Below, piece by piece: positions 8,205 through 17,215 of a DNA stretch of 64,000 nucleotides (within the stretch, counting starts at the first letter, position 1; every line of letters starts with the position of its first letter). The translations under genes were made by a program, and so were the position numbers. Source of the DNA: Barnesiella propionica (lineage in GTDB: Bacteria > Bacteroidota > Bacteroidia > Bacteroidales > Barnesiellaceae). A model generated the notes under the pieces. It was not told the DNA's origin. It ran no database searches and saw nothing but the letters and a program-made list of their open reading frames with translations. The stretch is from contig NZ_JAOQJK010000004.1 of the NCBI RefSeq assembly GCF_025567045.1, positions 124,001 through 188,000 on the forward strand, in the 5' to 3' direction.

Positions 8205-9566
8205 ATGGCAACAAAACCGGGCATACCCAAAGGTACGCGGGACTTTTCCCCTGTGGAGATGGCTAAGCGCAACTACATCTTTAATACGATAAGCGATGTT
8301 TTCCGTTTGTATGGATTTCAGCAGATAGAGACTCCAGCTATGGAAAATCTTTCTACATTGATGGGGAAATATGGTGATGAAGGAGATAAATTACTTTTCA
8401 AGGTATTGAATTCCGGAGATTGTATGTCTGGTATAAGCGATGCGGATTTGAAAGAGTGTACTCCTAACCAATTTGCTGCAAAGTTATGTGAAAAGGGGCT
8501 GCGTTATGACCTGACGGTTCCTTTCGCCCGTTTTGTAGTGATGCACCGTAATGAAATAAATTTTCCGTTTAAACGTTATCAGATCCAGCCTGTATGGAGA
8601 GCCGACCGGCCTCAGAAAGGACGTTACCGGGAGTTTTATCAATGTGACGCCGATGTAGTAGGTTCCGATTCATTGTTAAACGAAGTGGAATTGCTGCAGC
8701 TTATCGATGAAGTTTTCTCCCGTTTGAAAGTACGCGTCAGCATTAGACTGAATAATCGTAAGATATTAAGCGGAATAGCCGAAATTATAGGAGCTCCTGA
8801 AAAGATCGTGGATATAACAGTTGCTATAGATAAACTGGATAAGATAGGACTGGAAAATGTAAATGAGGAGTTGCGGTCAAAAGAGATACCGGAGGTTGCG
8901 ATTGAAGCTTTGCAGCCTATCATTATGCTGCAGGGAAGTAATGAGGAGAAAATTGAAACATTACGGAAAGTCCTGTCTGCATCCGAAATAGGTATGAAAG
9001 GGGTAGACGAGCTGAGTTTTATTCTTGATAAATTGAAAAGAAATCCTTTGCGTTCGGAGTTGGAACTTGATCTTACTTTGGCACGGGGACTGAATTATTA
9101 TACCGGAGCTATTATGGAAGTGAAAGCTCTGGATGTGCCTATGGGCAGTATCACGGGTGGAGGACGTTATGATAATCTCACCGGAGTGTTCGGCATGCCG
9201 GGTGTATCTGGAGTCGGAATATCCTTTGGCGCTGACCGAATTTTCGATGTTTTGAATCAGTTGGAACTATATCCGGCAGATTCTTTACTGACGACTCAGG
9301 TCATGTTTGTTAATTTTGGAGAGACCGAGAGCGATTGTTGCCTGGAATATTTGTCTCGTTTACGTTCTGCCGGAATACGTGCCGAGTTATATCCTGAGGC
9401 TGCTAAAATGAAAAAACAGATGGGATATGCGGATAGTAAGGGAATTGCTTATGTTGCCCTGGTAGGTGAAACAGAGATGGCCGAAGGTAAGATCAATTTG
9501 AAAAATATGCATACGGGCGAACAAGTGTTACTTACGCCTGAAGAAGTTATCGCCCATATCAAGTGA
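8205..9566 (+). CDS. hisS: Histidyl-tRNA synthetase
   Basis: 453 residues from [16 protein letters not shown], the standard N-terminus. A longer frame from 8136 is rejected because a promoter box at 8176-8183 lies within it. It is a class II aminoacyl-tRNA synthetase that charges tRNA-His. Visible motifs are KGTRDFSP and the motif 2 region with [17 protein letters not shown]. Also present are the histidine-specific loop [15 protein letters not shown], the motif 3 region [15 protein letters not shown], and the C-terminal anticodon-binding domain ([13 protein letters not shown] onward). A GNAT gene follows with its start overlapping or abutting the stop, so both are probably one transcript. Confidence 0.98.
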   Translation: MATKPGIPKGTRDFSPVEMAKRNYIFNTISDVFRLYGFQQIETPAMENLSTLMGKYGDEGDKLLFKVLNSGDCMSGISDADLKECTPNQFAAKLCEKGLRYDLTVPFARFVVMHRNEINFPFKRYQIQPVWRADRPQKGRYREFYQCDADVVGSDSLLNEVELLQLIDEVFSRLKVRVSIRLNNRKILSGIAEIIGAPEKIVDITVAIDKLDKIGLENVNEELRSKEIPEVAIEALQPIIMLQGSNEEKIETLRKVLSASEIGMKGVDELSFILDKLKRNPLRSELELDLTLARGLNYYTGAIMEVKALDVPMGSITGGGRYDNLTGVFGMPGVSGVGISFGADRIFDVLNQLELYPADSLLTTQVMFVNFGETESDCCLEYLSRLRSAGIRAELYPEAAKMKKQMGYADSKGIAYVALVGETEMAEGKINLKNMHTGEQVLLTPEEVIAHIK

Positions 9567-9568
9567 AA

Positions 9569-10066
9569 ATGGAAGCGAGAAAGGCCGGCTTGCCAGATAT
9601 ACCTTTAATCCATAGATTGGCGGGCATCGTTTTTTATGATACATATAAGGATATATTATCTTGTGAACAGCTTGATTATATGTATGATATGATGTACTCT
9701 TCTGAATCTCTCCTCCGGCAAATGGAGGAGGAACACCATATCTATTTTATTGCTTATCATGAAGGTGAGCCCTGCGGTTATGTTTCGGTAGAAAGACAAG
9801 GAGAATCCCTTTTTCATTTACAAAAGATTTATGTTATGCCGGCGTCTCAGGGAAAAGGAGCCGGACGCTTTCTTATGGAACGGGCGTTTGCTTACATAAA
9901 AGAGATCATGAAAGGTCGTCTTTGCACTGTAGAACTGAATGTGAACCGTGAGAACAAAGCTCGTTTTTTTTATGAGAAACTCGGCTACCGGATTGTGCGT
10001 AGCGGTGATTTTCCAATAGGTGGCGGTTTTTATATGAACGATTATGTTATGGCTATCGAGTTATAA
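9569..10066 (+). CDS. GNAT family N-acetyltransferase
   Basis: 165 residues from ATG 9569; a GTG at 9563 overlapping the hisS stop would add two residues. The GNAT core is clear: the strand ending FHLQKIYVMPASQGKGAG, containing the acetyl-CoA pyrophosphate-binding Q-G-K-G-A-G loop, then ERAFAYIKE, then VELNVNRENKARFFYEKLGYR, which is the standard motif B end. N-terminal residues resemble the RimI/phosphinothricin-type branch. The acceptor substrate is unknown. It appears translationally coupled to hisS. Confidence 0.88.
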   Translation: MEARKAGLPDIPLIHRLAGIVFYDTYKDILSCEQLDYMYDMMYSSESLLRQMEEEHHIYFIAYHEGEPCGYVSVERQGESLFHLQKIYVMPASQGKGAGRFLMERAFAYIKEIMKGRLCTVELNVNRENKARFFYEKLGYRIVRSGDFPIGGGFYMNDYVMAIEL

Positions 10067-10121
10067 TTGTTTGTAACTTTTTATATCGGCGAATTTTCTG
10101 ATTATAGATTTAAAAGCAATC

Positions 10122-11033
10122 TTATGACGGAAGTATTTGTTTCTTAAAAGCCCTGATCAAACCTTTTCTGAAATAAGGGGCCCGGATGTCTTCCTGAGCT
10201 TTGAAAAATATCATAACCCCCTGCGACGGAGTTATGGTATATCCGGACGCCGTGAGATGGTTTGAGAGTTCCCGGAAATCATCCGGTTTATGGTAAGTAC
10301 ATACGGCTATTCTGGGGTGTAACGATTTTATGGTATATTCCATTCCTTTCAGGACTTTCAGTTCGGCTCCTTCAACATCTATTTTAATAAAATGGGGAGT
10401 ATAAGAATATCGGGAGATAAAAGAATCTATTTTTATATTTTCCGCATTGTCTTCGTCGGAGACATAACGGGATATGATTTCGACTTTTTCTTTCCAAGGC
10501 CTGAAAGTTGCTTCCAGGGCTTCGGTCCATTCCAGATCTCTTTCGAACAAAACGGCTTTTTTAATTTCCTCAATATGGCTTAAAGGAAAAATACCTTCTG
10601 CAGAACCGATATCGAACAAGATATCGTTTGTCTGAATACGAAACGCCTCATCGGTATAGCAATGAGGAGATTCTTTATCCTGTTCCGCCAGCAGTCCGCT
10701 ATATAGGTATTGGATGGTGCGAATATTATAAGAACGTTTGAAATATAACCTTTTGTTTTTGTGAAACACATATCTCAGTCCGTTAGATTCATCGGTAAAT
10801 ACCTCTATATCCTGATAATTATATTTGTGTGCAAAGTTACCGGGTAATATGGTAAGAGGGTGTGTTTTCAAATACTCTACGGCATTCTCTATATCTTTTT
10901 CTCCGCAGAGATTCTGGCTGTAATAATTTAAAATTTCTTTGCGGATGCGTTCTGCTCTTTTTCGGAAAGACCTTGCGTTTTTTTTCGATTTAAGTTTATA
11001 TAATATAGTATCGATCAGGGCCCGGATTTTCAT
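10122..11033 (-). CDS. FkbM family methyltransferase
   Basis: 303 residues. The SAM-binding region starts with NDILFDIGSAEGIFPLSHIEE (about residue 133). The FkbM signature FIKIDVEGAELKVLKGME follows, then HPRIAVCTYHKPDDF. The N-terminal 120 residues are basic and less conserved (KSKKNARSFRKRAERIRK). Such enzymes O-methylate sugars or other small acceptors, often in surface-glycan pathways; the acceptor here is unknown. No glycan gene cluster surrounds it. It has its own promoter and is divergent from glpABC. Confidence 0.88.
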   Translation of the reverse strand: MKIRALIDTILYKLKSKKNARSFRKRAERIRKEILNYYSQNLCGEKDIENAVEYLKTHPLTILPGNFAHKYNYQDIEVFTDESNGLRYVFHKNKRLYFKRSYNIRTIQYLYSGLLAEQDKESPHCYTDEAFRIQTNDILFDIGSAEGIFPLSHIEEIKKAVLFERDLEWTEALEATFRPWKEKVEIISRYVSDEDNAENIKIDSFISRYSYTPHFIKIDVEGAELKVLKGMEYTIKSLHPRIAVCTYHKPDDFRELSNHLTASGYTITPSQGVMIFFKAQEDIRAPYFRKGLIRAFKKQILPS

Positions 11034-11086
11034 ACGATATGAGTCGTTTGTGTTTTTTATAATTGGTTTCCATTGGGATTCTGTTG

Positions 11087-11117
11087 CAAACTTACATTAT
11101 TTTACAGGATATTCAAT
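11087..11117 (-). promoter_or_regulatory. Promoter of the FkbM methyltransferase gene
   Basis: On the minus strand ATTG (11114-11117) is followed after 19 bases by TAAGTTTG (11087-11094), a TAnnTTTG box. The -7 box lies 53 bases before the start codon. Confidence 0.6.
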
Positions 11118-11278
11118 AGTAAATATACCGGATTTTCCAGATAATAGTTATATGGGAATGAACTGTAAATGATAAACCATATCATATATATTCTTTTGGA
11201 GGAAAATTAAATATAGCTGTTCTTGATAATAATAAAAATAATATTTGTTTCGATATATTTTCTTTTATGCTGTATTTT

Positions 11279-11310
11279 CTTGTTTTTTATATTTCGTTTT
11301 CTTACTTTTG
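11279..11310 (+). promoter_or_regulatory. Promoter of glpABC
   Basis: CTTG (11279-11282) and TACTTTTG (11303-11310) are separated by 20 bases, which fits the Bacteroidota -33/-7 arrangement. The -7 box lies 22 bases before the ATG at 11333 and inside the longer open frame from 11267, which supports the shorter glpA. Confidence 0.65.
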
Positions 11311-11332
11311 TTGCATAATGAAGATCGTATTC

Positions 11333-12979
11333 ATGGAGAAGAACTATTTTCAAAATATAACGAAACCTTATGATGTCATCGTGATAGGGGGGGGCGCTAC
11401 CGGGGCAGGAGTTGCCCGGGATTGTGCTTGTAGAGGATTGAGTACAGTATTACTAGAACGTAGCGATATTGCTACCGGAGCAACGGGACGCAACCATGGT
11501 TTGCTACATAGCGGAGCCAGGTATGCCGTGACGGATAAGGAGTCGGCTGAAGAATGTATTAAAGAGAACCGTATTCTCAAAAATATAGCCAGGCATTGTG
11601 TGGAACAGACAGAAGGTTTGTTTGTTAGTTTGCCGGATGATGATCTTGATTTTCAGAAAAAATTTGTTGAATGCTGTATGGCTGCCGGAATCGAGACGGA
11701 GATTCTGGACCCGAAAGAGGCTTTGAATATGGAACCTTCTGTAAATCCTGACATAGTGGGAGCTGTAAAGGTTCCCGACGGTGCGGTTGATCCGTTTCGG
11801 CTCACTATGGCAAATATGATGGATGCCCGGGAACATGGAGCTAAAATATTCACATATCATGAAGTTACCGGATTGATCCGGGAACAGGATAGAATTGTGG
11901 GGGTGAATGTTTTTGATTATAAGACAAAACAAAAGAAACAATTATATGCCCATATTATTGTAAATGCCGGTGGAATTTGGGGACAGCATATTTCGGAATA
12001 TGCCGATTTGAAAGTAAATATGTTCCCGGCGAAAGGTTCTCTTTTGATTTATGGTCATCGTATTAACCGGATGGTACTGAATCGTTGCCGTAAACCTGCC
12101 GATGCGGACATTTTAGTTCCCGGCGATACGATTTGTTTGATAGGTACTACTTCTACGCGTGTTCCTTATGACGAGATAGATAATATGAAAGTTACTCCTC
12201 AAGAAGTAGATATTTTATTGAGAGGAGGGGAGGAACTGGCGCCTTCGTTGGCTTATACACGTATTTTGCGTGCTTATGCCGGGGTCCGGCCTTTGGTCGC
12301 TTCGGATGATGATCCGTCCGGCCGTAAGGTGAGCCGTGGAATCGTTCTTTTGGATCATGAAGAACGAGACGGTCTGAGTGGATTCATAACCATTACAGGC
12401 GGTAAGTTAATGACTTACCGCCTGATGGCGGAGCAAGCTACGGACCTGGTATGTAAAAAGCTTCATATAAGTGCGGAATGTACGACAGCGACTGCTGAAC
12501 TTCCCGGATCCAGAGAAGATACGTGTGGAATAACAAAAAAACTGGTCTCTTTCCCGACGGCTATCAGGGAATCCCTGATTCACAGACATGGCGACAGAGC
12601 CGGGTTTATAGCGAATAAAGATAATGCGGATAATGGTTTGGTTTGTGAGTGTGAAGAAGTCTCGGTAAAAGAAGTCCAGTATGCTATAGAAGAATTGGGG
12701 GTGACGAATCTTGTCGACCTTCGGCGCCGAACCAGAATAGGGATGGGAACCTGCCAGGGAGAACTTTGCGCTTGCCGGGCTGCCGGTATCATGGATAGCC
12801 ATAATGGTTCTTGTTCTCAAAGACAGAAAGAAGATCTGGCTGATTTCCTGAATGAAAGATGGAAAGGCATATATCCTGTCGCCTGGGGGAATAGCTTAAG
12901 GGAAAGCGAATATACTTCGTGGGTTTATGAAGGTATTTGCGGATTGGATAAATATCAAATAAAGGGGAAAGATAAATGA
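11333..12979 (+). CDS. glpA: Anaerobic glycerol-3-phosphate dehydrogenase subunit A
   Basis: 548 residues from MEKNYFQNITKPYDV; the frame is open further upstream but the promoter box lies there. It oxidises sn-glycerol-3-phosphate to dihydroxyacetone phosphate and passes electrons via GlpB/GlpC to menaquinone. The FAD-binding motif is VIVIGGGATGAGVARDCA near the N-terminus, followed by NHGLLHSGARYAV. The C-terminal BFD-type [2Fe-2S] region keeps its cysteines: CECEEVS, then GMGTCQGELCACRAAG. The catalytic dehydrogenase core is intact. It overlaps glpB by four bases (ATGA). Confidence 0.96.
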   Translation: MEKNYFQNITKPYDVIVIGGGATGAGVARDCACRGLSTVLLERSDIATGATGRNHGLLHSGARYAVTDKESAEECIKENRILKNIARHCVEQTEGLFVSLPDDDLDFQKKFVECCMAAGIETEILDPKEALNMEPSVNPDIVGAVKVPDGAVDPFRLTMANMMDAREHGAKIFTYHEVTGLIREQDRIVGVNVFDYKTKQKKQLYAHIIVNAGGIWGQHISEYADLKVNMFPAKGSLLIYGHRINRMVLNRCRKPADADILVPGDTICLIGTTSTRVPYDEIDNMKVTPQEVDILLRGGEELAPSLAYTRILRAYAGVRPLVASDDDPSGRKVSRGIVLLDHEERDGLSGFITITGGKLMTYRLMAEQATDLVCKKLHISAECTTATAELPGSREDTCGITKKLVSFPTAIRESLIHRHGDRAGFIANKDNADNGLVCECEEVSVKEVQYAIEELGVTNLVDLRRRTRIGMGTCQGELCACRAAGIMDSHNGSCSQRQKEDLADFLNERWKGIYPVAWGNSLRESEYTSWVYEGICGLDKYQIKGKDK

Positions 12980-14235
12980 AATTCGATACAGTTATAATAG
13001 GGGGAGGTCTGAGCGGTTTGATGTGTGGAATAAAGCTGTCGGAAAAAGGGAAAAAGTGTGCTATTGTATCTTCCGGACAAAGTGCTTTGCATTTTTTTTC
13101 AGGTTCGTTTGATCTTCTTAATGCGACTCCGGAAGAGAATATCGTCCTTCATCCGTTGGATTCTATTTCCCGGCTGGTAAAATTGAACCCCCGGCATCCC
13201 TATTCGAAAATAGGTCCGGACTTATGCGCATCTTTGGCAAAAGAAGCATATTCTTTTTTAGAAAAAGCCGGTGTGAAACTGACGGGTGGTAATGAAACGA
13301 ATCATTATAGACTTACTCCCCTCGGAGTATTGAAACCTACGTGGCTGTCTGTCCGAGGCTTTGTTACCAGTGATAACGGAGAGACTTTCCCCTGGAAAAG
13401 AATCTCTGTTTTTAATATTGCAGGTTTTCTGGATTTCTATCCTAAGTTCATAGCGGATAAGCTGGAAAAGGACGGAATAAAAGTTCGGATGCATACTATA
13501 TCTCTTCCGGCTCTGAGAACGCAACGACATAATCCTAGCGAGATGAGGTCCGTTAATATTGCCCGCATACTGGATAGAAAAGATGTGCGGGAGGAACTGG
13601 CGGAAGTATTGAAGGAGGGCAGTCTGGATAGTGATATTGTTATTCTTCCTGCATGTATCGGATTGGATTCTGCTTCGGTACAAGACAAATTATCTGTAAT
13701 GATAGGAAAACCGGTTTATCTGGTATCGTCTTTTGGTCCTTCTGTGGCAGGCATACGAACGCAACAATTGTTGTGTAATCATTTCAGGAAATTAGGGGGG
13801 GTATATATGCTGGGCGATAGTGTGGAAAAGGTCTGTTTTGAAAATAAAGGGGTAAAGGTATTTACTGTTAATCACGGGAATATTCCGTTGGAGTGTGAAT
13901 TTGCCGTATTGGCCACAGGCAGCTTTTTCAGTCAGGGGCTGTCAGCTACCCGGGAACGTATTTTTGAGCCAGTCTTAAATTTGGATGTGGATTATGAAAC
14001 GGGGCGCGAGAACTGGTTTTGTGCCGATTTTTATGAAACTCAAGCCTATCAAAGTTACGGAGTAAGAACTACAGATTCTTTTCAAGCCATGAAGGATGGA
14101 AAAGTGATAGATAATCTATACGTAACCGGTGCTATCCTTAGCGGATTTAACCCGATAAAGGAAGGATCAGGAGGAGGCGTTTCATTGTTAAGTGCCTTGT
14201 ATGTTGCAGACCGGATATTGAACCGTGAATTATGA
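12976..14235 (+). CDS. glpB: Anaerobic glycerol-3-phosphate dehydrogenase subunit B
   Basis: 419 residues, the size of GlpB. It starts with a dinucleotide-binding motif (TVIIGGGLSGLMCGIKL) and ends with the flavoprotein motif NLYVTGAILSGFNPIKEGSGGGVSLLSA. GlpB bridges electrons between the GlpA flavin and the iron-sulfur subunit GlpC. Start and stop overlap glpA and glpC by four bases each, so the three subunits are translationally coupled. Confidence 0.95.
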   Translation: MKFDTVIIGGGLSGLMCGIKLSEKGKKCAIVSSGQSALHFFSGSFDLLNATPEENIVLHPLDSISRLVKLNPRHPYSKIGPDLCASLAKEAYSFLEKAGVKLTGGNETNHYRLTPLGVLKPTWLSVRGFVTSDNGETFPWKRISVFNIAGFLDFYPKFIADKLEKDGIKVRMHTISLPALRTQRHNPSEMRSVNIARILDRKDVREELAEVLKEGSLDSDIVILPACIGLDSASVQDKLSVMIGKPVYLVSSFGPSVAGIRTQQLLCNHFRKLGGVYMLGDSVEKVCFENKGVKVFTVNHGNIPLECEFAVLATGSFFSQGLSATRERIFEPVLNLDVDYETGRENWFCADFYETQAYQSYGVRTTDSFQAMKDGKVIDNLYVTGAILSGFNPIKEGSGGGVSLLSALYVADRILNREL

Positions 14236-15461
14236 ATGGAATGGATATTAGCAATAATAATTTTGAGCAGTGTATAAAGTGTACGGTTTGTACCGTATAT
14301 TGCCCGGTTCTGGAAGTTAATCCCGATTTCCCCGGGCCTAAACAGGGTGGCCCGGATGAAGAACGGTTACGGTTGAAGAATCCTGGTTATTATGACGAAG
14401 CACTTAAGTATTGTCTGAATTGCAAACGTTGTGAGGTTGCTTGTCCTTCAAATGTGCGTATAGGAGATATTATACAACTGGCCCGTATTAAACACGACAA
14501 GAAAAAAACAAAGTTACGTGATTATATGCTTGCTAATACGGACCTGATGGGAACGCTGGCTGTATCTCCGTTTTCTCCTGTTGTAAATGCTGTATTAAAG
14601 TCGAAGCCGGCTAAATTAGTGCTGGATAATGTTTTGGGGGTGGATCATAGGCGTATTTTTCCGCAGTATGCCGTAGCTACATTCGAAAGCTGGATGAAGA
14701 AACAAAAAGAAAAGCAAAACCTTTTTCCCAGGAAAGTGGCTTATTTTCACGGTTGTTATGTCAATTACAATAATCCGCAACTAGGGAGAGATTTGGTGAA
14801 AGTGATGAATGCACTCTCGATAGGTGTACAACTGCTGGATGAAGAAAAGTGTTGCGGAGTAGCTCTGATTTCGAACGGACTTATAGAACAGGCTAAAAGA
14901 CAAGCACGGACAAACATGCGGTCGATTAGAAGGGCTATTATCGATAATCAGCTTTCTGTTATTGCGACATCGTCAACTTGTGTTTTTACTATACGGGACG
15001 AGTATCCGCATTTGCTGGATATTGGAAATTCGGATGTCCGGGATAGAATAGAACTTGCGTCGCGTTATATTTACCGTTTACTGATGGAGCCCGATATCAG
15101 GAAAAAATTAAAATTCAATGATAAAAAAATAAGGGTGGCGTATCATACTCCTTGTCATATGGAGAAATTAGGCTGGTCTTATTATTCTATCGAACTGCTT
15201 AAACTAATTCCTAATCTGGAGCTTACCGTGCTCGATTCCCGGTGCTGCGGAATTGCAGGGACTTATGGGTTTAAAAAAGAAAATTATGAAACATCCCAGG
15301 CAATAGGTTCTTTTTTATTCCGGCAAATAGAAGCTTGCGATATAGAATATGTCGTGACCGATTGTGAAACTTGCAAATGGCAGATAGAAATGTCTACTTT
15401 GATAAGATGTGAACATCCTGTTTCGATCTTGGCTATGGCATTGGAAACTGAGGAGGGATAA
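14232..15461 (+). CDS. glpC: Anaerobic glycerol-3-phosphate dehydrogenase subunit C
   Basis: 409 residues. Two ferredoxin-type [4Fe-4S] motifs are at the N-terminus (CIKCTVCTVYCP and CLNCKRCEVACP). Two CCG (heterodisulfide-reductase-type) domains follow, with FHGCYVNYN ... EEKCCGVAL and TPCHMEKLG ... DSRCCGIAG. This is the membrane-associated iron-sulfur subunit that hands electrons to menaquinone. It is the last gene of glpABC, ended by the hairpin at 15472-15507. No glycerol kinase or facilitator gene is next to it. Confidence 0.96.
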   Translation: MNGMDISNNNFEQCIKCTVCTVYCPVLEVNPDFPGPKQGGPDEERLRLKNPGYYDEALKYCLNCKRCEVACPSNVRIGDIIQLARIKHDKKKTKLRDYMLANTDLMGTLAVSPFSPVVNAVLKSKPAKLVLDNVLGVDHRRIFPQYAVATFESWMKKQKEKQNLFPRKVAYFHGCYVNYNNPQLGRDLVKVMNALSIGVQLLDEEKCCGVALISNGLIEQAKRQARTNMRSIRRAIIDNQLSVIATSSTCVFTIRDEYPHLLDIGNSDVRDRIELASRYIYRLLMEPDIRKKLKFNDKKIRVAYHTPCHMEKLGWSYYSIELLKLIPNLELTVLDSRCCGIAGTYGFKKENYETSQAIGSFLFRQIEACDIEYVVTDCETCKWQIEMSTLIRCEHPVSILAMALETEEG

Positions 15462-15471
15462 TTAAAATAAA

Positions 15472-15510
15472 AAAGCCGTATTGACAAAGACATTCCGATA
15501 CGGCTTTCTT
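15472..15510. terminator. glpABC terminator
   Basis: AAAGCCGTAT (15472-15481) pairs with ATACGGCTTT (15498-15507), followed by CTTATTTT. The A-run on the left side means it may also stop transcripts from the minus strand. Confidence 0.85.
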
Positions 15511-15520
15511 ATTTTTTAAA

Positions 15521-15871
15521 TTAATGTACTGTGAATGAGTTTTCCAGGGTGAACTCTTTTTCTCCTACTTTGAGTGTAAGATGATAAGTTCCGGGTTGTA
15601 TATTGGAATGTATTGCAGTTATTTTATGATAAGAAGAAGATGTTGTGTGTATTTTCTTATTGCCTATGTATATTCTGTTTCTATCATTATTTTCGGAGAA
15701 ATAATAACCGTTAATAGTTATAGTTCCACTTTCGTTTCCGCTTACAGGTGATATATTGTCTATAACGGGTTTTTTATAATTTGTAGGGACAAAATAAGTA
15801 GTTGAACCATAATATGTAAATGTTTGTGTTTTGATATAAGGCGTTATACTACATCTCCGAATAAAAGTTAA
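15521..15871 (-). pseudogene. Remnant of an IPT/TIG-domain protein (no start codon)
   Basis: On the minus strand an open frame of about 116 codons ends at TAA 15521-15523 and begins after TAG at 15872-15874, with no ATG, GTG or TTG that would give the whole domain. The translation includes KKPVIDNISPVSGNESGTIT, then NGYYFSENN, YIGNKK and PGTYHLTLKVGEKEF. This is one IPT/TIG immunoglobulin-like domain, as found repeatedly in Bacteroidota surface lipoproteins (SusE/F-like and others). It is probably the 3' end of a larger, now lost gene. A promoter-like box (15879-15886) sits just upstream, and an ATG near the 5' end is followed at once by TAG. Confidence 0.6.
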
Positions 15872-15878
15872 CTACTTG

Positions 15879-15886
15879 CAAAGATA
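15879..15886 (-). promoter_or_regulatory. -7-like box before the IPT remnant
   Basis: TATCTTTG on the minus strand matches TAnnTTTG. It is 8 bases upstream of the point where the open frame of the remnant begins. No -33 box was seen. Confidence 0.4.
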
Positions 15887-15949
15887 ATGTTTTTTTAATT
15901 AAATGGTATTTTTTTTAGAAAATCAATTCTGTGAATTATCTATTTGAGA

Positions 15950-16000
15950 TAATAAAAAACTCTGCCGAAACAAAAGATGGATGCATTGTTCCAGCAGAGT
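15950..16000 (-). terminator. Terminator of the DUF4878-like gene pair
   Basis: ACTCTGC (15959-15965) and GCAGAGT (15994-16000) pair around a 28-base loop. On the minus strand the stem is followed by TTTTTTATT. It lies downstream of the minus-strand genes at 16123-17092. Confidence 0.7.
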
Positions 16001-16122
16001 CATATTTGTTTAAGAAAACAAATATTTCAAGTAAGTAAAATAAATTTTAATGCTGTAGGACTGATAAATGAGTGCTCATCTTTGATGAACCTCTAAAAAA
16101 ACAGACAAAAAGTAATTATTAA

Positions 16123-16512
16123 TTAAAGCCCTACTCGCCAAATGCCATTAACTTTTGTAACAGGCATATCATCTGTTTCTGTTTGGGATTCCTGTCCTTG
16201 CTTCTGTATGGTGGTTACTTCGACTTTTACATGAGCGTTCTCACCGTCCTCTGAAATTTCTTCAGAAAGAATTTTAAAATCTTTTATTTCAAATCCGCCT
16301 TTTTTTAATTCATTCAGACCACTAACAACCATTTGTATATCTTTTTCATCTTCTAATAGACTATAAGATAATGCTTTCTCAAAATTTCCGTCTTTCATGG
16401 CATTATAATAGGCTTCAGCTGCTGCCGACGGAGTGTCGGCTTTGCTATTGCTGCAGGAAACGAATAATACTGCAGAGAAAATTACGGATAGAATTAATGA
16501 TATTTTTTTCAT
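16123..16512 (-). CDS. DUF4878-like lipoprotein
   Basis: 129 residues. A lipoprotein signal peptide ends at the lipobox LFVSC (about residue 20), so the mature protein is anchored by Cys20. The rest (PSAAAEAYYNAMKDGNFEKALSY ..., ending VNGIWRVGL) has the NTF2-like pattern of DUF4878: an opening helix with A-x-x-Y, a central sheet and a final W. The function of these proteins is unknown; they are common in Bacteroidota envelopes. The next upstream gene is 25 bases away, so the two probably form one transcript. Confidence 0.75.
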   Translation of the reverse strand: MKKISLILSVIFSAVLFVSCSNSKADTPSAAAEAYYNAMKDGNFEKALSYSLLEDEKDIQMVVSGLNELKKGGFEIKDFKILSEEISEDGENAHVKVEVTTIQKQGQESQTETDDMPVTKVNGIWRVGL

Positions 16513-16537
16513 GATCGGAGTATTTATTTTGTTTTTA

Positions 16538-17092
16538 TTATTCTGTTTTTATCCATTCGATAGGAATGTCACGGACTTCAAAACCTTTTAATTGGGAATT
16601 TTGTGCTTCTAATGTAAATTTTAGTGCACTTATATTTTTGGAGCCTTCGGGCACTGCAATGGGCTGAAAAGTATATTCGCTGTAGGTATTAGGTTCCAAG
16701 TCGTTGTAAAGAGGTGATTCGGAAAGATCTCGTGTCATAAATTTGCTGGTTTCTTTCCAAAACTTGCCTTCGGGTAAAACATTTTTTTTCTCGTCTATAA
16801 CTTCTGTCAATTTCAGAAATGCAGACCCTTGTTTTGCTAACGGCATTATTTTGATTTTGACTGAAACAACGCCTGTTTCAGGATCACCGATTGCACTGAC
16901 AAACTGCATTTTCCATTCTCCTATGGTAGGATATACGAACAAGGTTTCTTTAGATACATCTAAGCCCGTGGTTGACTCTACTCCTTTTTTAACTTTACTC
17001 CAAAATCCTCCCTTCTTTTTGGATTCATTTTGGGCAAATGCACTTCCCATGACTAGTAGTAAGGTCATGGCCATACAAATAATTTTTTTCAT
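16538..17092 (-). CDS. Secreted protein of unknown function
   Basis: 184 residues with a cleavable signal peptide (MKKIICMAMTLLLVMGSAFA, then QNESKKKGG). The mature part has a basic region (FWSKVKKGVESTTG) followed by beta-rich sequence with several W and Y residues (VYPTIGEWKMQFVSA). I recognise no family. It is 25 bases upstream of the DUF4878-like gene and probably co-transcribed with it. Confidence 0.7.
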   Translation of the reverse strand: MKKIICMAMTLLLVMGSAFAQNESKKKGGFWSKVKKGVESTTGLDVSKETLFVYPTIGEWKMQFVSAIGDPETGVVSVKIKIMPLAKQGSAFLKLTEVIDEKKNVLPEGKFWKETSKFMTRDLSESPLYNDLEPNTYSEYTFQPIAVPEGSKNISALKFTLEAQNSQLKGFEVRDIPIEWIKTE

Positions 17093-17141
17093 AACATTGA
17101 TTTAATTAATTTGTGTATTTATTATATTTTTCACCGTGTGA

Positions 17142-17149
17142 CAAATATA
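17142..17149 (-). promoter_or_regulatory. -7 box for the 16538-17092 gene
   Basis: TATATTTG on the minus strand (TAnnTTTG) is 49 bases before the start codon at 17092. The -33 element is not evident. Confidence 0.45.
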
Positions 17150-17215
17150 AGCTGAAGAGATTATCGGCAGGCTCCTTTAAAACAAAAGAAAGCGTCATTC
17201 TTACAAATTCGGCCT

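Larger units (their letters stand above)
11034..11332. other. AT-rich intergenic region between fkbM-like gene and glpABC
   Basis: About 300 bases without a gene. It contains the divergent promoters listed separately. No long repeat or RNA gene was seen. It would have to hold any operator for a glycerol-3-phosphate-responsive regulator, but no clear palindrome stands out. Confidence 0.6.

Noticed and set aside
11267-11332. In-frame extension of glpA
   Set aside because: It holds the operon promoter and codes for an implausible hydrophobic, phenylalanine-rich leader before the FAD-binding domain.
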